A DNA stretch of 64,000 bases. Origin: Anabaena sp. 4-3. Lineage in GTDB: Bacteria > Cyanobacteriota > Cyanobacteriia > Cyanobacteriales > Nostocaceae. Below are positions 56,221 to 64,000 of the stretch, one piece after another; within the stretch, counting starts at the first letter, position 1; each line of letters begins with the position of its first letter. The stretch lies in NCBI RefSeq assembly GCF_001597745.1, contig NZ_LUHJ01000035.1, positions 1 through 64,000 on the forward strand, given 5' to 3'. The position numbers were made by a program, and so were the translations under genes. Under the pieces are notes generated by a model. The model had not been told where the DNA came from and did not search any database. It was given only the letters and a program-made list of their open reading frames with translations.

Positions 56221-56937
56221 ATGACCGTAAAAACACTAACAATTGATGGTCAGATGGTGAGTGCGCGCGAGGAAGACACCGTACTACAGGCGGCACAAGA
56301 AGCAGGTATTCATATTCCTACGCTGTGTCATTTAGAAGGTGTGGGAGATGTGGGTGCGTGTCGTCTGTGTTTGGTAGAAATCGCGGGGATGAATAGATTA
56401 CTTCCGGCTTGTGTGACGAAAGTTACAGAGAGTATGGAGGTGAAGACTAAGAGCGATCGCCTGCAAAGTTATCGGCGTACAATTATCGAAATGCTGTTTG
56501 CAGAGGGAAATCACATCTGCTCGGTGTGTGTAGCTAACGGTAACTGTGAACTGCAAGACCTAGCCATTGAAATGGGGATGGATCATGTACGTTTAGCCTA
56601 CCATTTCCCCGACCGCAAAGTTGATTTATCTCATGAGCGTTACGGCTTAGACCATAACCGTTGTGTACTTTGTACTCGTTGCGTCCGTGTTTGTGATGAA
56701 ATAGAAGGCGCACATACCTGGGATATGGCAGGACGGGGAACAAATTCCCATGTTATCACTGACTTGAGCCAACCTTGGGGAACTTCCCAAACTTGTACAT
56801 CCTGCGGTAAATGCGTAAGTGCTTGTCCTACAGGTGCGCTATTTTACCAAGGTTCCAGCGTCGGCGAAATGAAACACGATCGCGCCAAACTCGATTTCTT
56901 AGTTACCGCACGGGAAAAACAGCAATGGAATCTATAG
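56221..56937 (+). CDS. hoxU: Bidirectional hydrogenase diaphorase subunit HoxU
   Basis: 238 residues. An N-terminal ferredoxin-like [2Fe-2S] domain has [15 protein letters not shown]. Next comes the Cys/His cluster region [16 protein letters not shown], then two [4Fe-4S] sets, [11 protein letters not shown] and [16 protein letters not shown]. This matches the NuoG N-terminal part and HoxU. It relays electrons between HoxF and HoxY. A heptamer array follows the stop, then the DUF3122 gene. Confidence 0.96.
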   Translation: MTVKTLTIDGQMVSAREEDTVLQAAQEAGIHIPTLCHLEGVGDVGACRLCLVEIAGMNRLLPACVTKVTESMEVKTKSDRLQSYRRTIIEMLFAEGNHICSVCVANGNCELQDLAIEMGMDHVRLAYHFPDRKVDLSHERYGLDHNRCVLCTRCVRVCDEIEGAHTWDMAGRGTNSHVITDLSQPWGTSQTCTSCGKCVSACPTGALFYQGSSVGEMKHDRAKLDFLVTAREKQQWNL

Positions 56938-56943
56938 TGGGGA

Positions 56944-57006
56944 TTAGTCATTAGTCATTAGTCATTAGTCATTAGTTATTAGTTATTAGTCATTGGTCAT
57001 TAGTTT
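56944..57006. repeat. TTAGTCA heptamer array, 8-9 units
   Basis: Units 1-4 and 7 are TTAGTCA, 5-6 are TTAGTTA, 8 is TTGGTCA, then TTAGTTT. Lies between hoxU and the DUF3122 gene. Confidence 0.88.
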
Positions 57007-57068
57007 TTCTCCTCCGCTCCTCCACTCCCTCATCCCATTCTTACGCACACTAGGAGGTAAATCTGATG

Positions 57069-57662
57069 ATGAAAATCAGACGCAAAGCGAACCAGTACAC
57101 AAGGAACCGGAAAAATTTACCCAGGTTTTCTGTGTGTCTGTCACCAACTTCTATCAAAAGTGTATTTTGGTGGCTACTGTTGTTGGGGATATTGACGTTT
57201 TTTATGTTCCTGGGTTTAGGAAGCTTGTCTACAGAAACGGTAATTGCGGCTGTTGAGCAACAACAAACAGCAACAGCAGAACTTCTTTATCGCTCACAAA
57301 CACGATTAGATGATCAATCAGGCAAGGTTTGGCAGGTGATACTGTTTAAACAAGTTTATCCCGGTGAAGGCGAAACTTTAAACCTGCGGCTGGTGGGGTT
57401 TCCTGGTTCCGCCGAACTCATTCATCCCCAACCATTAAAAATTACCACTGCTACAGGTAAAGTCTTGTCTGCGGCTGATGTTTTCTTAGATGAAGCACCA
57501 GCACCCACCATCGGTCAGTATGACTTTCAAGATATTTTGCCAAAATTACCAACAGAACCTCTAGTCTTAAGCATACCTCAACCGGGCGATCGCTCCATTA
57601 ACATCTCCGTCCCCTTGCGCGTCGTCCAAGAATGGCAACGAGTAGGGAGTGGAGAGGGTTGA
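57069..57662 (+). CDS. DUF3122 protein inside the hox operon
   Basis: 197 residues from the second ATG (57069); another ATG directly precedes it, and GGAGG lies upstream. A basic N-terminus (1-33) and one hydrophobic segment (about 34-55, WWLLLLGILTFFMFLGLG) anchor it, leaving a domain outside. The core (TRLDDQSGKVWQVILFKQV, LRLVGFPGSAELIHPQPL) is DUF3122. It has no metal or Fe-S motif. A gene of this family also lies between hoxU and hoxY in other Nostocales, to my recollection. Role unknown; a membrane link for the hydrogenase is possible. The last residues come from spacer repeat. Confidence 0.85.
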   Translation: MKIRRKANQYTRNRKNLPRFSVCLSPTSIKSVFWWLLLLGILTFFMFLGLGSLSTETVIAAVEQQQTATAELLYRSQTRLDDQSGKVWQVILFKQVYPGEGETLNLRLVGFPGSAELIHPQPLKITTATGKVLSAADVFLDEAPAPTIGQYDFQDILPKLPTEPLVLSIPQPGDRSINISVPLRVVQEWQRVGSGEG

Positions 57663-57691
57663 GGAAGCAGGGAAGCGGAGGGGAAAAGCTA

Positions 57692-57733
57692 ATGACTAAT
57701 GACTAATGACTAATGACTAATAACTAATGACCA
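57692..57733. repeat. ATGACTA heptamer array, 6 units
   Basis: Four ATGACTA, one ATAACTA, one ATGACCA. The last contains an in-frame ATG 12 codons before the expected HoxY start. Confidence 0.88.
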
Positions 57734-57762
57734 ATGCCCACATTATAAATTACAAAATTCTT

Positions 57763-58308
57763 ATGTCTCGATTGAAATTAGCAACAGTATGGTTAGGTGG
57801 CTGCTCTGGCTGTCACATGTCTTTTTTGGATTTAGACGAATGGCTGATTGATTTAGCCTCTCTGGCAGATGTCGTATTTAGTCCCTTTGCGGATATTAAA
57901 AAATATCCAGAGGATGTAGACGTGGTATTGGTAGAAGGTGCGATCGCTAATGAAGAACACTTGGAAACAATCCAGACTGTCCGAGAGCGTTCTCAAATAT
58001 TAATTTCTTTTGGTGACTGTGCTGTAACTGGTAATGTTACCGCCTTACGTAATCCCGTCGGTAGTGCTGAACCAGTTCTACAACGTTCTTACATCCAAAC
58101 AGCTGATCTTTATGCTCAGATTCCCCAAGAACCGGGTATCGTCCCCCCGTTAATAGATCAAGTGACACCTGTACACGCTATCGTACCAGTTGACATTTAT
58201 TTACCCGGTTGTCCACCCTCAGCTACACGCATTCGCGCCGCATTAGAACCATTATTAAAAGGAGAAAAACCACACCTAGAAGGGCGTGAGTTGATTAAGT
58301 TTGGGTAA
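57763..58308 (+). CDS. hoxY: Bidirectional hydrogenase small subunit HoxY
   Basis: 181 residues from the ATG at 57763, where homologues begin (SRLKLATVWLGGCSGCHMSF). An in-frame ATG at 57727 lies in the heptamer array and is rejected. Cluster ligands are WLGGCSGCHM, GDCAVTG and LPGCPPSATR, enough for one [4Fe-4S] near the active site. HoxY pairs with HoxH to form the hydrogenase module and receives electrons from HoxU. It ends just before a repeat-rich spacer. Confidence 0.95.
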   Translation: MSRLKLATVWLGGCSGCHMSFLDLDEWLIDLASLADVVFSPFADIKKYPEDVDVVLVEGAIANEEHLETIQTVRERSQILISFGDCAVTGNVTALRNPVGSAEPVLQRSYIQTADLYAQIPQEPGIVPPLIDQVTPVHAIVPVDIYLPGCPPSATRIRAALEPLLKGEKPHLEGRELIKFG

Positions 58309-58341
58309 TGGGGGATATAAATTCAAAATTCAAAATTCAAA

Positions 58342-58367
58342 ATTCAAAAATTCTGGAATTTTTGAAT
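58342..58367 (+). repeat. Perfect stem-loop between hoxY and the CBS-CP12 gene
   Basis: ATTCAAAAATTC (58342-58353), loop TG, GAATTTTTGAAT (58356-58367), next to ATTCAAA tandem repeats from 58320. It may influence messenger stability inside the operon; its low GC argues against a full terminator. Confidence 0.6.
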
Positions 58368-58440
58368 AAATCTCCCTCATCTCCCTCATCTCCCCCACTC
58401 CCCACTCCCGTAAATTTTGAATTCTCCTGTCGGGGTAATT

Positions 58441-59055
58441 ATGTTAAAAGCAGCAGATGTGATGACAAAAGATGTGGCAACGATTCGCAGTTCCGCCACT
58501 GTAGCCGAAGCGGTGAATTTAATGCGTGCTAGAGACTGGCGAGCATTAATTGTAGATCGTCGCCACGAACAAGACGCTTATGGCATTATTAGCGAAAGCG
58601 ATATTGTGTATAAAGTTATCGCCTATGGTAAAGACCCTGGTAAAGTCCGAGTCTACGAAGTCATGACTAAGCCTTGCATAGCCGTCAATCCTGACCTGGG
58701 TTTAGAATACGTAGCCCGATTATTTGCTGACTATAATTTACACCGCGCTCCTGTGATTCAAGGGGAGTTGTTAGGGATAATTTCTCTGACAGACATCCTG
58801 GCTCAAAGTAAATTTTTGGAACTACCCCGAACAGTTGTGCTAGAGCAACAACTACAAGACGAAATTAAAAAAGCCCGTGCTGTCTGCGCTCAAAAAGGTG
58901 TGCGTTCCGAAGAATGCGCCGCCGCTTGGGATGTTATCGAAGAAATCCAATCAGAACTCGCCCACCAAAAAGCAGAGAAAATTAGCAAAACCGCCTTTGA
59001 TGAGTATTGCGACGAATACCCAGAAGCTTTAGAAGCTCGACTTTATGACGTTTAA
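58441..59055 (+). CDS. CBS-domain protein fused to CP12
   Basis: 204 residues from the ATG at 58441. Two CBS motifs fill 1-125 (MTKDVATIRSSATVAEAVNLM and MTKPCIAVNPDLGLEYVARL, the second split). The C-terminal ~65 residues are a CP12 domain: Cys149 and Cys159 around SEECAAAWDVIEEI, then Cys190 in FDEYCDEYPEALEARLYDV. The canonical fourth Cys is Ala199. Known: CP12 inactivates GAPDH and phosphoribulokinase under oxidation, and CBS pairs bind adenylates. Here it lies between hoxY and hoxH, so it may tune hydrogenase or its link to carbon metabolism. The hydrogenase role is inference. Confidence 0.92.
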   Translation: MLKAADVMTKDVATIRSSATVAEAVNLMRARDWRALIVDRRHEQDAYGIISESDIVYKVIAYGKDPGKVRVYEVMTKPCIAVNPDLGLEYVARLFADYNLHRAPVIQGELLGIISLTDILAQSKFLELPRTVVLEQQLQDEIKKARAVCAQKGVRSEECAAAWDVIEEIQSELAHQKAEKISKTAFDEYCDEYPEALEARLYDV

Positions 59056-59103
59056 GAGTCATTAGTCATTAGTCATTAGTCATTAGTCATTAGTCATTAG
59101 TTT
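59055..59103. repeat. TTAGTCA heptamer array, about 5 units
   Basis: Five perfect units (59062-59096) after the CBS-CP12 stop. It is followed by a CCTGCCTCAAGAGCCTCCCC tandem to about 59160. Confidence 0.88.
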
Positions 59104-59180
59104 TTCTCCCCCTGCCTCAAGAGCCTCCCCTGCTCCCCCTGCCTCAAGAGCCTCCCCTACTCCCTACTCCCCTACACCCT

Positions 59181-60632
59181 ATGTCTAAAAGAATTGTCAT
59201 TGATCCTGTTACCCGTATTGAGGGACACGCTAAAATTAGTATCTATCTGGACGATAGTGGACAAGTTAGCGATGCTCGGTTTCACGTTACAGAATTTCGC
59301 GGCTTTGAAAAGTTTTGCGAAGGTCGTCCTTTGTGGGAAATGCCGGGAATTACGGCGCGTGTCTGTGGTATTTGTCCGGTAAGTCATTTATTGGCTTCAG
59401 CAAAAGCGGGCGATCGCATCTTATCTGTCACCATACCCCCAGTTGCGGCTAAACTGCGTCGTCTGATGAATTGGGGGCAAATTATCCAATCTCATGCTTT
59501 GAGTTTCTTTCACCTCTCCGCCCCAGACTTATTACTGGGAATGGACAGCAACCCAGAAAAACGCAATGTTTTTGGCTTAATCGCCGCTAACCCAGAATTA
59601 GCCCGTGGTGGTATCCGTCTACGTCAATTTGGGCAAGAAATTATTGAATTGTTGGGAGGGACAAAAATTCACCCGGCTTGGGCTGTTCCTGGGGGAGTCA
59701 GAGAACCCCTCACACCAGAAGCACGCACCCACATTCAGCAACGCATCCCGGAAGCTAAAGCTACTACTTTAAATGCTTTGGCAATATTCAAAGGTTTGCT
59801 CACAGACTATCAAAAAGAAGTACAAACTTTTGGCAATTTTCCTAGTTTGTTTATGGGTTTAGTTACCCCTGATGGTTTATGGGAAACCTACGACGGATAT
59901 ATCCGCTTTGTTGATAGTAAAGGTAATATCATCGCTGATCAACTTGACCCTACTCGCTATCAAGAATTTATTGGTGAAGCAGTCCAACCAGATTCTTATT
60001 TAAAATCACCTTATTATCGTCCTTTGGGATATCCAGAAAATAACGGTCATAGTGGTTTAAATAGTGGAATGTATCGAGTCGGGCCGTTAGCAAGATTAAA
60101 TATTTGTAATGCTATCGGTACGCCTTTAGCAGATCAAGAATTGCGGGAATTTCGTCAACTCGCTCAAGGTGCTGTCACATCCTCATTTTTCTATCACTAT
60201 GCCCGTTTAATTGAGATTTTAGCCTGTATTGAATACGTGGAAATCTTTCTTGATCACTCAGATATCCTATCCAGTCGATTGCGTGCAGAAGCAGGTATTA
60301 ATCAATTAGAAGGAGTCGGTGTTAGTGAAGCACCACGCGGTACATTATTTCATCATTATCAAGTTGATGAAAATGGCTTATTGCAAAAAGTTAATTTAGT
60401 CATTGCTACGGGACAAAATAACCTGGCAATGAATCGCGCCGTTGCCCAAATTGCTAAACATTTTATTCAAGGTGCAGAAATTCCTGAAGGAATGTTAAAT
60501 CGTGTCGAGGCGGGAATTCGTGCCTTTGATCCTTGTCTGAGTTGTTCAACTCACGCCGCCGGACAAATGCCGTTACAAATTCAGTTAGTCGCCGCCGATG
60601 GTAGTTTGCTTGATCAAGTTTTTCGTAATTGA
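59181..60632 (+). CDS. hoxH: Bidirectional hydrogenase large subunit HoxH
   Basis: 483 residues. Ni-Fe ligands are Cys62 and Cys65 in [13 protein letters not shown] and Cys452 and Cys455 in [12 protein letters not shown], with RIEGHA at the start. The 25 residues after His458 are the C-terminal peptide removed by the HoxW protease during maturation. HoxH with HoxY reversibly reduces protons. Start ATG follows repeat DNA with no strong ribosome site. It closes the operon; a strong hairpin follows at 60639. Confidence 0.96.
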   Translation: MSKRIVIDPVTRIEGHAKISIYLDDSGQVSDARFHVTEFRGFEKFCEGRPLWEMPGITARVCGICPVSHLLASAKAGDRILSVTIPPVAAKLRRLMNWGQIIQSHALSFFHLSAPDLLLGMDSNPEKRNVFGLIAANPELARGGIRLRQFGQEIIELLGGTKIHPAWAVPGGVREPLTPEARTHIQQRIPEAKATTLNALAIFKGLLTDYQKEVQTFGNFPSLFMGLVTPDGLWETYDGYIRFVDSKGNIIADQLDPTRYQEFIGEAVQPDSYLKSPYYRPLGYPENNGHSGLNSGMYRVGPLARLNICNAIGTPLADQELREFRQLAQGAVTSSFFYHYARLIEILACIEYVEIFLDHSDILSSRLRAEAGINQLEGVGVSEAPRGTLFHHYQVDENGLLQKVNLVIATGQNNLAMNRAVAQIAKHFIQGAEIPEGMLNRVEAGIRAFDPCLSCSTHAAGQMPLQIQLVAADGSLLDQVFRN

Positions 60633-60638
60633 CACACT

Positions 60639-60666
60639 GTAGGGGCGTAATGTCTGATGCCCCTAC
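60639..60666. terminator. Terminator hairpin after hoxH
   Basis: GTAGGGGC (60639-60646) and GCCCCTAC (60659-60666), loop 12. It lies between hoxH and the convergent phospholipase-like gene and can serve both. Confidence 0.8.
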
Positions 60667-60702
60667 TAATTATCAATGTGTTGCACAAATTACGATAGTT
60701 AC

Positions 60703-61614
60703 CTAATTATTATTAGCTTTAATCTGCTGCAATTGTTTGTATGCCTCCATCCGACTCTGATGATTGTAAGATACAGAGGTAAATTTATCCCGTTGGCGTT
60801 GAGTAGGCACTGAAATGTCAGCAACAATCGCAAATGGTGCTACACCAGGGTAATCATCCATACGCACCGCTACCTGTGCATTTGTCCCTAAATCAGAAAT
60901 AGAATACCTACTACCTCTGGTGGTGACACATTCTTCGTCAGTTTCACCTACTTTAATGTTGCGTTCGTAGGTGTCTGGCTCAGTATCCACAACTGCACCT
61001 GTTTTATTTAGCAGTACCAAATCCCATTCTGTGGCTAAGTTGCCGTCATTTCTGACTTTGACACATACCTTGAGTTCGTCATCACTAAAACGGTCATAGA
61101 TGCGGTTAGCTCTGACACTGACAACTTTCAGGCTGTGAATAGCTTGATTACCCAAGGCTTTCTCACCAAATTGGCTCACTGCCCAAGAAGCATAATCTGC
61201 CTGACGCTTACAAGGCCCAGTCATGCCCACCCCTCCCCACAGCTTGGGGTTTGTCACTAAGCCAAACAAATCTTGACTGACTTTTTGCCACAAAGAACGG
61301 TCTTCACAGACTTTGTAGAGATTCTTACGAAATTCTGTTTCGCACTGTTCTTTAGTTTTACCTGATTGTCTCAATGTGGCATAACAACTATCGTGTTGCT
61401 CACAGGCAGGATTAAAAGTTTGGTTATAGGGAAATAAGAAAAACTTCGTTGCGGCTCGTGCTGCCTGACTGTTATCTGGGCCACAGTAGTCGGTTGCAGC
61501 CTGAGCCGATTGGAGTTTGACCCCTTGCTGGCTGATTGACAAGTTAGAAATGTAGCTGACTGTAGTCAAGCTGAGAGCTAAGGTAGCAATTTTTGTTACT
61601 TTGAAACTGAACAT
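60703..61614 (-). CDS. Secreted phospholipase A2-like protein
   Basis: 303 residues from the ATG at 61614, which has AGAG upstream; a TTG at 61641 is less likely. A signal peptide (hydrophobic 8-22, likely cut after AQA-39) exports it. Residues 41-110 hold the phospholipase A2 helix CEQHDSCYATL with the catalytic His74-Asp75 pair and several Cys for disulfides. A second domain (about 150-300) looks like an immunoglobulin-type or CARDB fold (KVCVKVRNDGNLATEWDLVLL). Probably acts in the periplasm or outside on lipids. Convergent with hoxH. Confidence 0.82.
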   Translation of the reverse strand: MFSFKVTKIATLALSLTTVSYISNLSISQQGVKLQSAQAATDYCGPDNSQAARAATKFFLFPYNQTFNPACEQHDSCYATLRQSGKTKEQCETEFRKNLYKVCEDRSLWQKVSQDLFGLVTNPKLWGGVGMTGPCKRQADYASWAVSQFGEKALGNQAIHSLKVVSVRANRIYDRFSDDELKVCVKVRNDGNLATEWDLVLLNKTGAVVDTEPDTYERNIKVGETDEECVTTRGSRYSISDLGTNAQVAVRMDDYPGVAPFAIVADISVPTQRQRDKFTSVSYNHQSRMEAYKQLQQIKANNN

Positions 61615-61790
61615 TCTTTTTCTCTGAAATAGTATAAGCAAGACGATTTAGTTACACCCGATGCTGTAAACTCACAGGATTCAGGGATGTAGTTATGCTG
61701 ATTTAATATAGTATTCAACCAGACTAAACAAAATTACGCATACTTATACAACTGTTACGAATATCAGTTAACAGTAGAGCGATCGCCAAG

Positions 61791-63440
61791 CTACAAGACT
61801 ACAGATAGCAATAACTCACCACCATTCACAGTTAATGTAATAATTTGTGCTTTAAGTAAAGCTTCACTACTTAATACTGCCCCATTCCCTGAGTTCATTG
61901 CATAGGCTGGATAACAGGCTACACTCAAACTCAAACGCAAACAGTTTCCTTGAGTTATTCTGATAAAACTTGGTTGTAATTTTACTTGTCTAGTAACAGT
62001 TTTTTTACCGTCTTGGCAATGTAAATAACCTTGGGTAATGTTGTACACTCTGCCATCAGGATACACCTGGGATAATACGGCAGATAAATCATAACTATCT
62101 TGGTCAGATTGACAGGATATTTCGACTAAAATATCCCCTAGCAACGATAAATCTGTGGTTAACGGTGCGCTCGTGTATGTCAAAACATCAGAACGGCAAT
62201 CAATAGGCGATCGCTCAAACACTCCCCCCGGCATCGCTGCATGACCACCCACCGACGGCACTGGTCGCCACGGGTCATGTACTAATATGTCTTGGGGATT
62301 GGGGACTGGGGACTGCGGATTGGGGATTGGGGACTGGGCATCGGGTATGAGACTTCCGGCATCTTCTCTAATATTTCCTAGTCCGGTGCTTGACAACAAG
62401 TAAGATTTCTGGTTTGATGTAAATATATTGGGGAAATAGTGCCACATATTACTACCCATTTCAAACAGGCGCACAGGTAACTCATCTAATAAACCTGTAT
62501 CCACACCTTTGAGAAATTGATTAAACCAACGAATCTGCATTTCATCGACTGGGCTAGCTGCAAGCTTACCAAAATCAGCTTCGCCGACTTTGCGTCCCCA
62601 AGGCAGATGCGCCCAAGGGCCGATTAATAAATGTTGGGGTGTGGTGGCGCGGGTTGTCATCTCTCGATATAAATGCAGCGTACCCCGCAGGTAAGTATCA
62701 AACCATCCGCCGATATGAAACATCGGCAAGTCAACATTTTGGAAGTGGCTTTTGGGTGAGAGTTGTTGCCAATAGCTATCCGGTTTGGGATGGGCTACCC
62801 AGTCGTGATAAAAAGATTCTGGTGCAAGTTGCTGAAGAATTTCGGGATTATTTACAGGTAAATTGCGAGAAGCGGCATATAATGCTTGATAGGCTGGCAA
62901 ATCACCACGTAAACGGGCGGTTTCCGTTGCTAGTTGAATTGCCCAAGCTAAATTAGTTTGTAAACAAAATGCGCCTCCTTCATAAGCCCAATCAGTATAT
63001 AAATCATAGCCAATCATTGCCGGGCAGATAGTTGTTAAGGCTGGCGGTTGAGCTATGGCAGCATATAATTGCGTCATTCCCTGATAGGAAAAACCATACA
63101 TTCCCACCTTGCCATTACTACCAGGAAGACTTGCAACCCAATTGACTGTATCTGCACCATCATTGATTTCGTGAGCAAATAACTGAAATTCGCCTTCCGA
63201 AGTACCACGCCCCCGCACATCTTGAATGACGACAATATAACCTTGGGCAGCGTACCAACTAGGATGGGCATAGACAACAGTAGAAGCGATCGCTCTACCA
63301 TAGGGTTGTCGCATTAATAATACCGGAAACTCTCCCACTGCATCCGGGCGGTAGATATCCGCATCTAAACGTACACCATCACGGGTGTACATCGAAACGG
63401 TTTGTTTGGGAAGGACTTTGAGCATAGAATAGAAATTCAT
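61791..63440 (-). CDS. CocE/NonD-type hydrolase (X-Pro dipeptidyl-peptidase S15 family)
   Basis: 549 residues. The alpha/beta-hydrolase domain has the nucleophile Ser118 in GMYGFSYQGM, QDVRGRGTSEGEF before it, acid residue Asp248 in GGWFDTYLRG, and a His in the GPWAHLPWG loop. A C-terminal jelly-roll domain (from about 400) is typical of CocE and S15 enzymes. No signal peptide. A linker of about 19 residues (365-383, [19 protein letters not shown]) is encoded by spacer repeat DNA in frame and lies between the domains. Substrate unknown: an ester or acyl-peptide. Confidence 0.87.
   Translation of the reverse strand: MNFYSMLKVLPKQTVSMYTRDGVRLDADIYRPDAVGEFPVLLMRQPYGRAIASTVVYAHPSWYAAQGYIVVIQDVRGRGTSEGEFQLFAHEINDGADTVNWVASLPGSNGKVGMYGFSYQGMTQLYAAIAQPPALTTICPAMIGYDLYTDWAYEGGAFCLQTNLAWAIQLATETARLRGDLPAYQALYAASRNLPVNNPEILQQLAPESFYHDWVAHPKPDSYWQQLSPKSHFQNVDLPMFHIGGWFDTYLRGTLHLYREMTTRATTPQHLLIGPWAHLPWGRKVGEADFGKLAASPVDEMQIRWFNQFLKGVDTGLLDELPVRLFEMGSNMWHYFPNIFTSNQKSYLLSSTGLGNIREDAGSLIPDAQSPIPNPQSPVPNPQDILVHDPWRPVPSVGGHAAMPGGVFERSPIDCRSDVLTYTSAPLTTDLSLLGDILVEISCQSDQDSYDLSAVLSQVYPDGRVYNITQGYLHCQDGKKTVTRQVKLQPSFIRITQGNCLRLSLSVACYPAYAMNSGNGAVLSSEALLKAQIITLTVNGGELLLSVVL
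62288..62345. repeat. Spacer-type GGGGATTGGGGACT repeat in frame in the S15 gene
   Basis: GGGGATT/GGGGACT units on the plus strand read as Pro/Asn/Gln/Ser linker on the coding strand. The same repeat is non-coding elsewhere (33714-33800, 53437-53497). Confidence 0.7.
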
Positions 63441-63506
63441 CCGCGTTTATCTGCGTTTATCTGCGTTCAAATATTTTTCCTGTACCGCACCGAGGAGAAC
63501 CCACCC

Positions 63507-64000
63507 CTACTGAGCCACAAAATCAAAAAGCTGATGTGCCATTTGCAATTTAGAACAAGGGGGAATTTCTAGTTTTCGCCCTTGACTATCTATCAATATG
63601 GCTTGGTTGTTGTCACTGCCAAAACCGCTATGAGGTTGGTCAATGGGATTAGCTACAATTGCATCTAATTGCTTTGTCTGTAATTTTGCCATTGCTGGCG
63701 TGACAATATCCCCAGTTTGCGCCGCAAAACCAATTAACAATTGATGGGGTTGTTTGTGCTGGGCTAATTGAGCCACTATATCTGGGACTGGTTCTAATGG
63801 TAAACTTTGGGGAAGCGATCGCTTGGGTAATTTCTCTGCACTATAATCTCTCGGCTTCACATCCGCCACAGCCGCCGACATAATAATCACATCAGCACTC
63901 GGCAAATATTCTAACATTACCTGCTGCATTTCCGCCGCCGTCATCACCGGAATTGCTTGCACACCCAAGGGTGCATTCCAACTAGCTGCGCCGTGTACTA
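63507..64000 (-). CDS. coaBC: CoaBC (Dfp), phosphopantothenoylcysteine synthetase part, partial
   Basis: The frame is open to the right edge, so the decarboxylase (CoaC) half lies outside. About 164 residues are visible, the CoaB domain: VHGAASWNAPLGVQAIPV, ADVIIMSAAVADVKPRDYS, LIGFAAQTGD, LDAIVANPID and the SGFGSDNNQAILID loop. The enzyme joins cysteine to 4'-phosphopantothenate with CTP, then decarboxylates it, in coenzyme A synthesis. It lies 67 bases upstream of the hydrolase gene on the same strand, separated by short TTATCTGCGTT repeats. Confidence 0.92.
   Translation of the reverse strand, partial: VHGAASWNAPLGVQAIPVMTAAEMQQVMLEYLPSADVIIMSAAVADVKPRDYSAEKLPKRSLPQSLPLEPVPDIVAQLAQHKQPHQLLIGFAAQTGDIVTPAMAKLQTKQLDAIVANPIDQPHSGFGSDNNQAILIDSQGRKLEIPPCSKLQMAHQLFDFVAQ

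Noticed and set aside
57727-57762. Upstream ATG as the hoxY start
   Set aside because: It lies in a heptamer array; homologues begin at the ATG at 57763.
1-64000. tRNA and rRNA genes
   Set aside because: I saw no T-arm GTTCGAATC-type motif with cloverleaf context and no rRNA sequence; a tRNAscan run would settle it.

Overview
The window looks like chromosome of a filamentous, probably heterocyst-forming cyanobacterium of the Nostoc/Anabaena (Nostocales) type. The octamer palindrome GCGATCGC (HIP1) recurs throughout. Arrays of the heptamer ATGACTA/TAGTCAT sit between genes. There is a complete bidirectional [NiFe] hydrogenase (hox) operon with cyanobacterial accessory genes (a DUF3122 protein and a CBS-CP12 fusion), a PixJ-like receptor with bilin-type GAF domains, and a PATAN-domain regulator. 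No rRNA, tRNA or CRISPR array was found.

Layout. 1-3.7 kb: the 3' end of an IS605-family tnpB, a small Cys-rich ORF, a structured gene-free stretch ending in a strong terminator, a membrane protein and a VapBC-like toxin-antitoxin pair. 3.9-10.5 kb: a Ser/Thr kinase fused to a formylglycine-generating-enzyme-like domain, a GPH sugar transporter, a phosphoribosyltransferase, an AEC permease and a VanY-like carboxypeptidase. 11.1-21.1 kb: an eight-gene polysaccharide/glycolipid cluster, all on +, with five glycosyltransferases, two methyltransferases and an ABC exporter. 21.2-24.1 kb: divergent TonB and ExbB-ExbD. 24.2-26.0 kb: PBP2. 26.5-30.1 kb: a polyamine ABC transporter (ATPase, binding lipoprotein, one permease) interrupted by a four-helix-bundle gene with a damaged start.

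30.2-39.7 kb (minus strand): a five-gene chemotaxis-like operon in the order PATAN-REC regulator, CheY, CheW, methyl-accepting receptor, CheA-REC. The receptor is soluble and carries four GAF domains. Three have the Cys-His of bilin-binding cyanobacteriochromes, and two of those also have the W-x-D motif of the red/green subfamily, so the operon probably steers light-directed motility. 40.5-46.4 kb: a peptidoglycan-binding/beta-propeller protein, a universal stress protein, an alpha/beta hydrolase with Asp at the nucleophile position, FtsH and a DUF5132 protein. 46.4-52.1 kb: a receiver protein and a 1770-residue protein combining an OmpR-type DNA-binding regulator, HPt, extra receivers, PAS/GAF sensors and a histidine kinase.

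52.8-60.7 kb: a universal stress protein, then hoxE-hoxF-hoxU-DUF3122-hoxY-CBS/CP12-hoxH, ending at a clear terminator. HoxEFU form the NAD(P)H/electron-transfer module and HoxYH the hydrogenase. The CBS-CP12 protein would be a natural adenylate/redox sensor encoded with the enzyme. The window closes with a secreted phospholipase A2-like protein, a CocE/S15 hydrolase and the 3' part of coaBC.

A second theme is repeat DNA. Heptamer arrays supply stop or start codons to several genes, and G/C-skewed spacer repeats have been absorbed in frame into at least three proteins. Two MITE-like inverted-repeat elements, a duplicated 30-bp palindrome and an IS605 remnant lie between genes.
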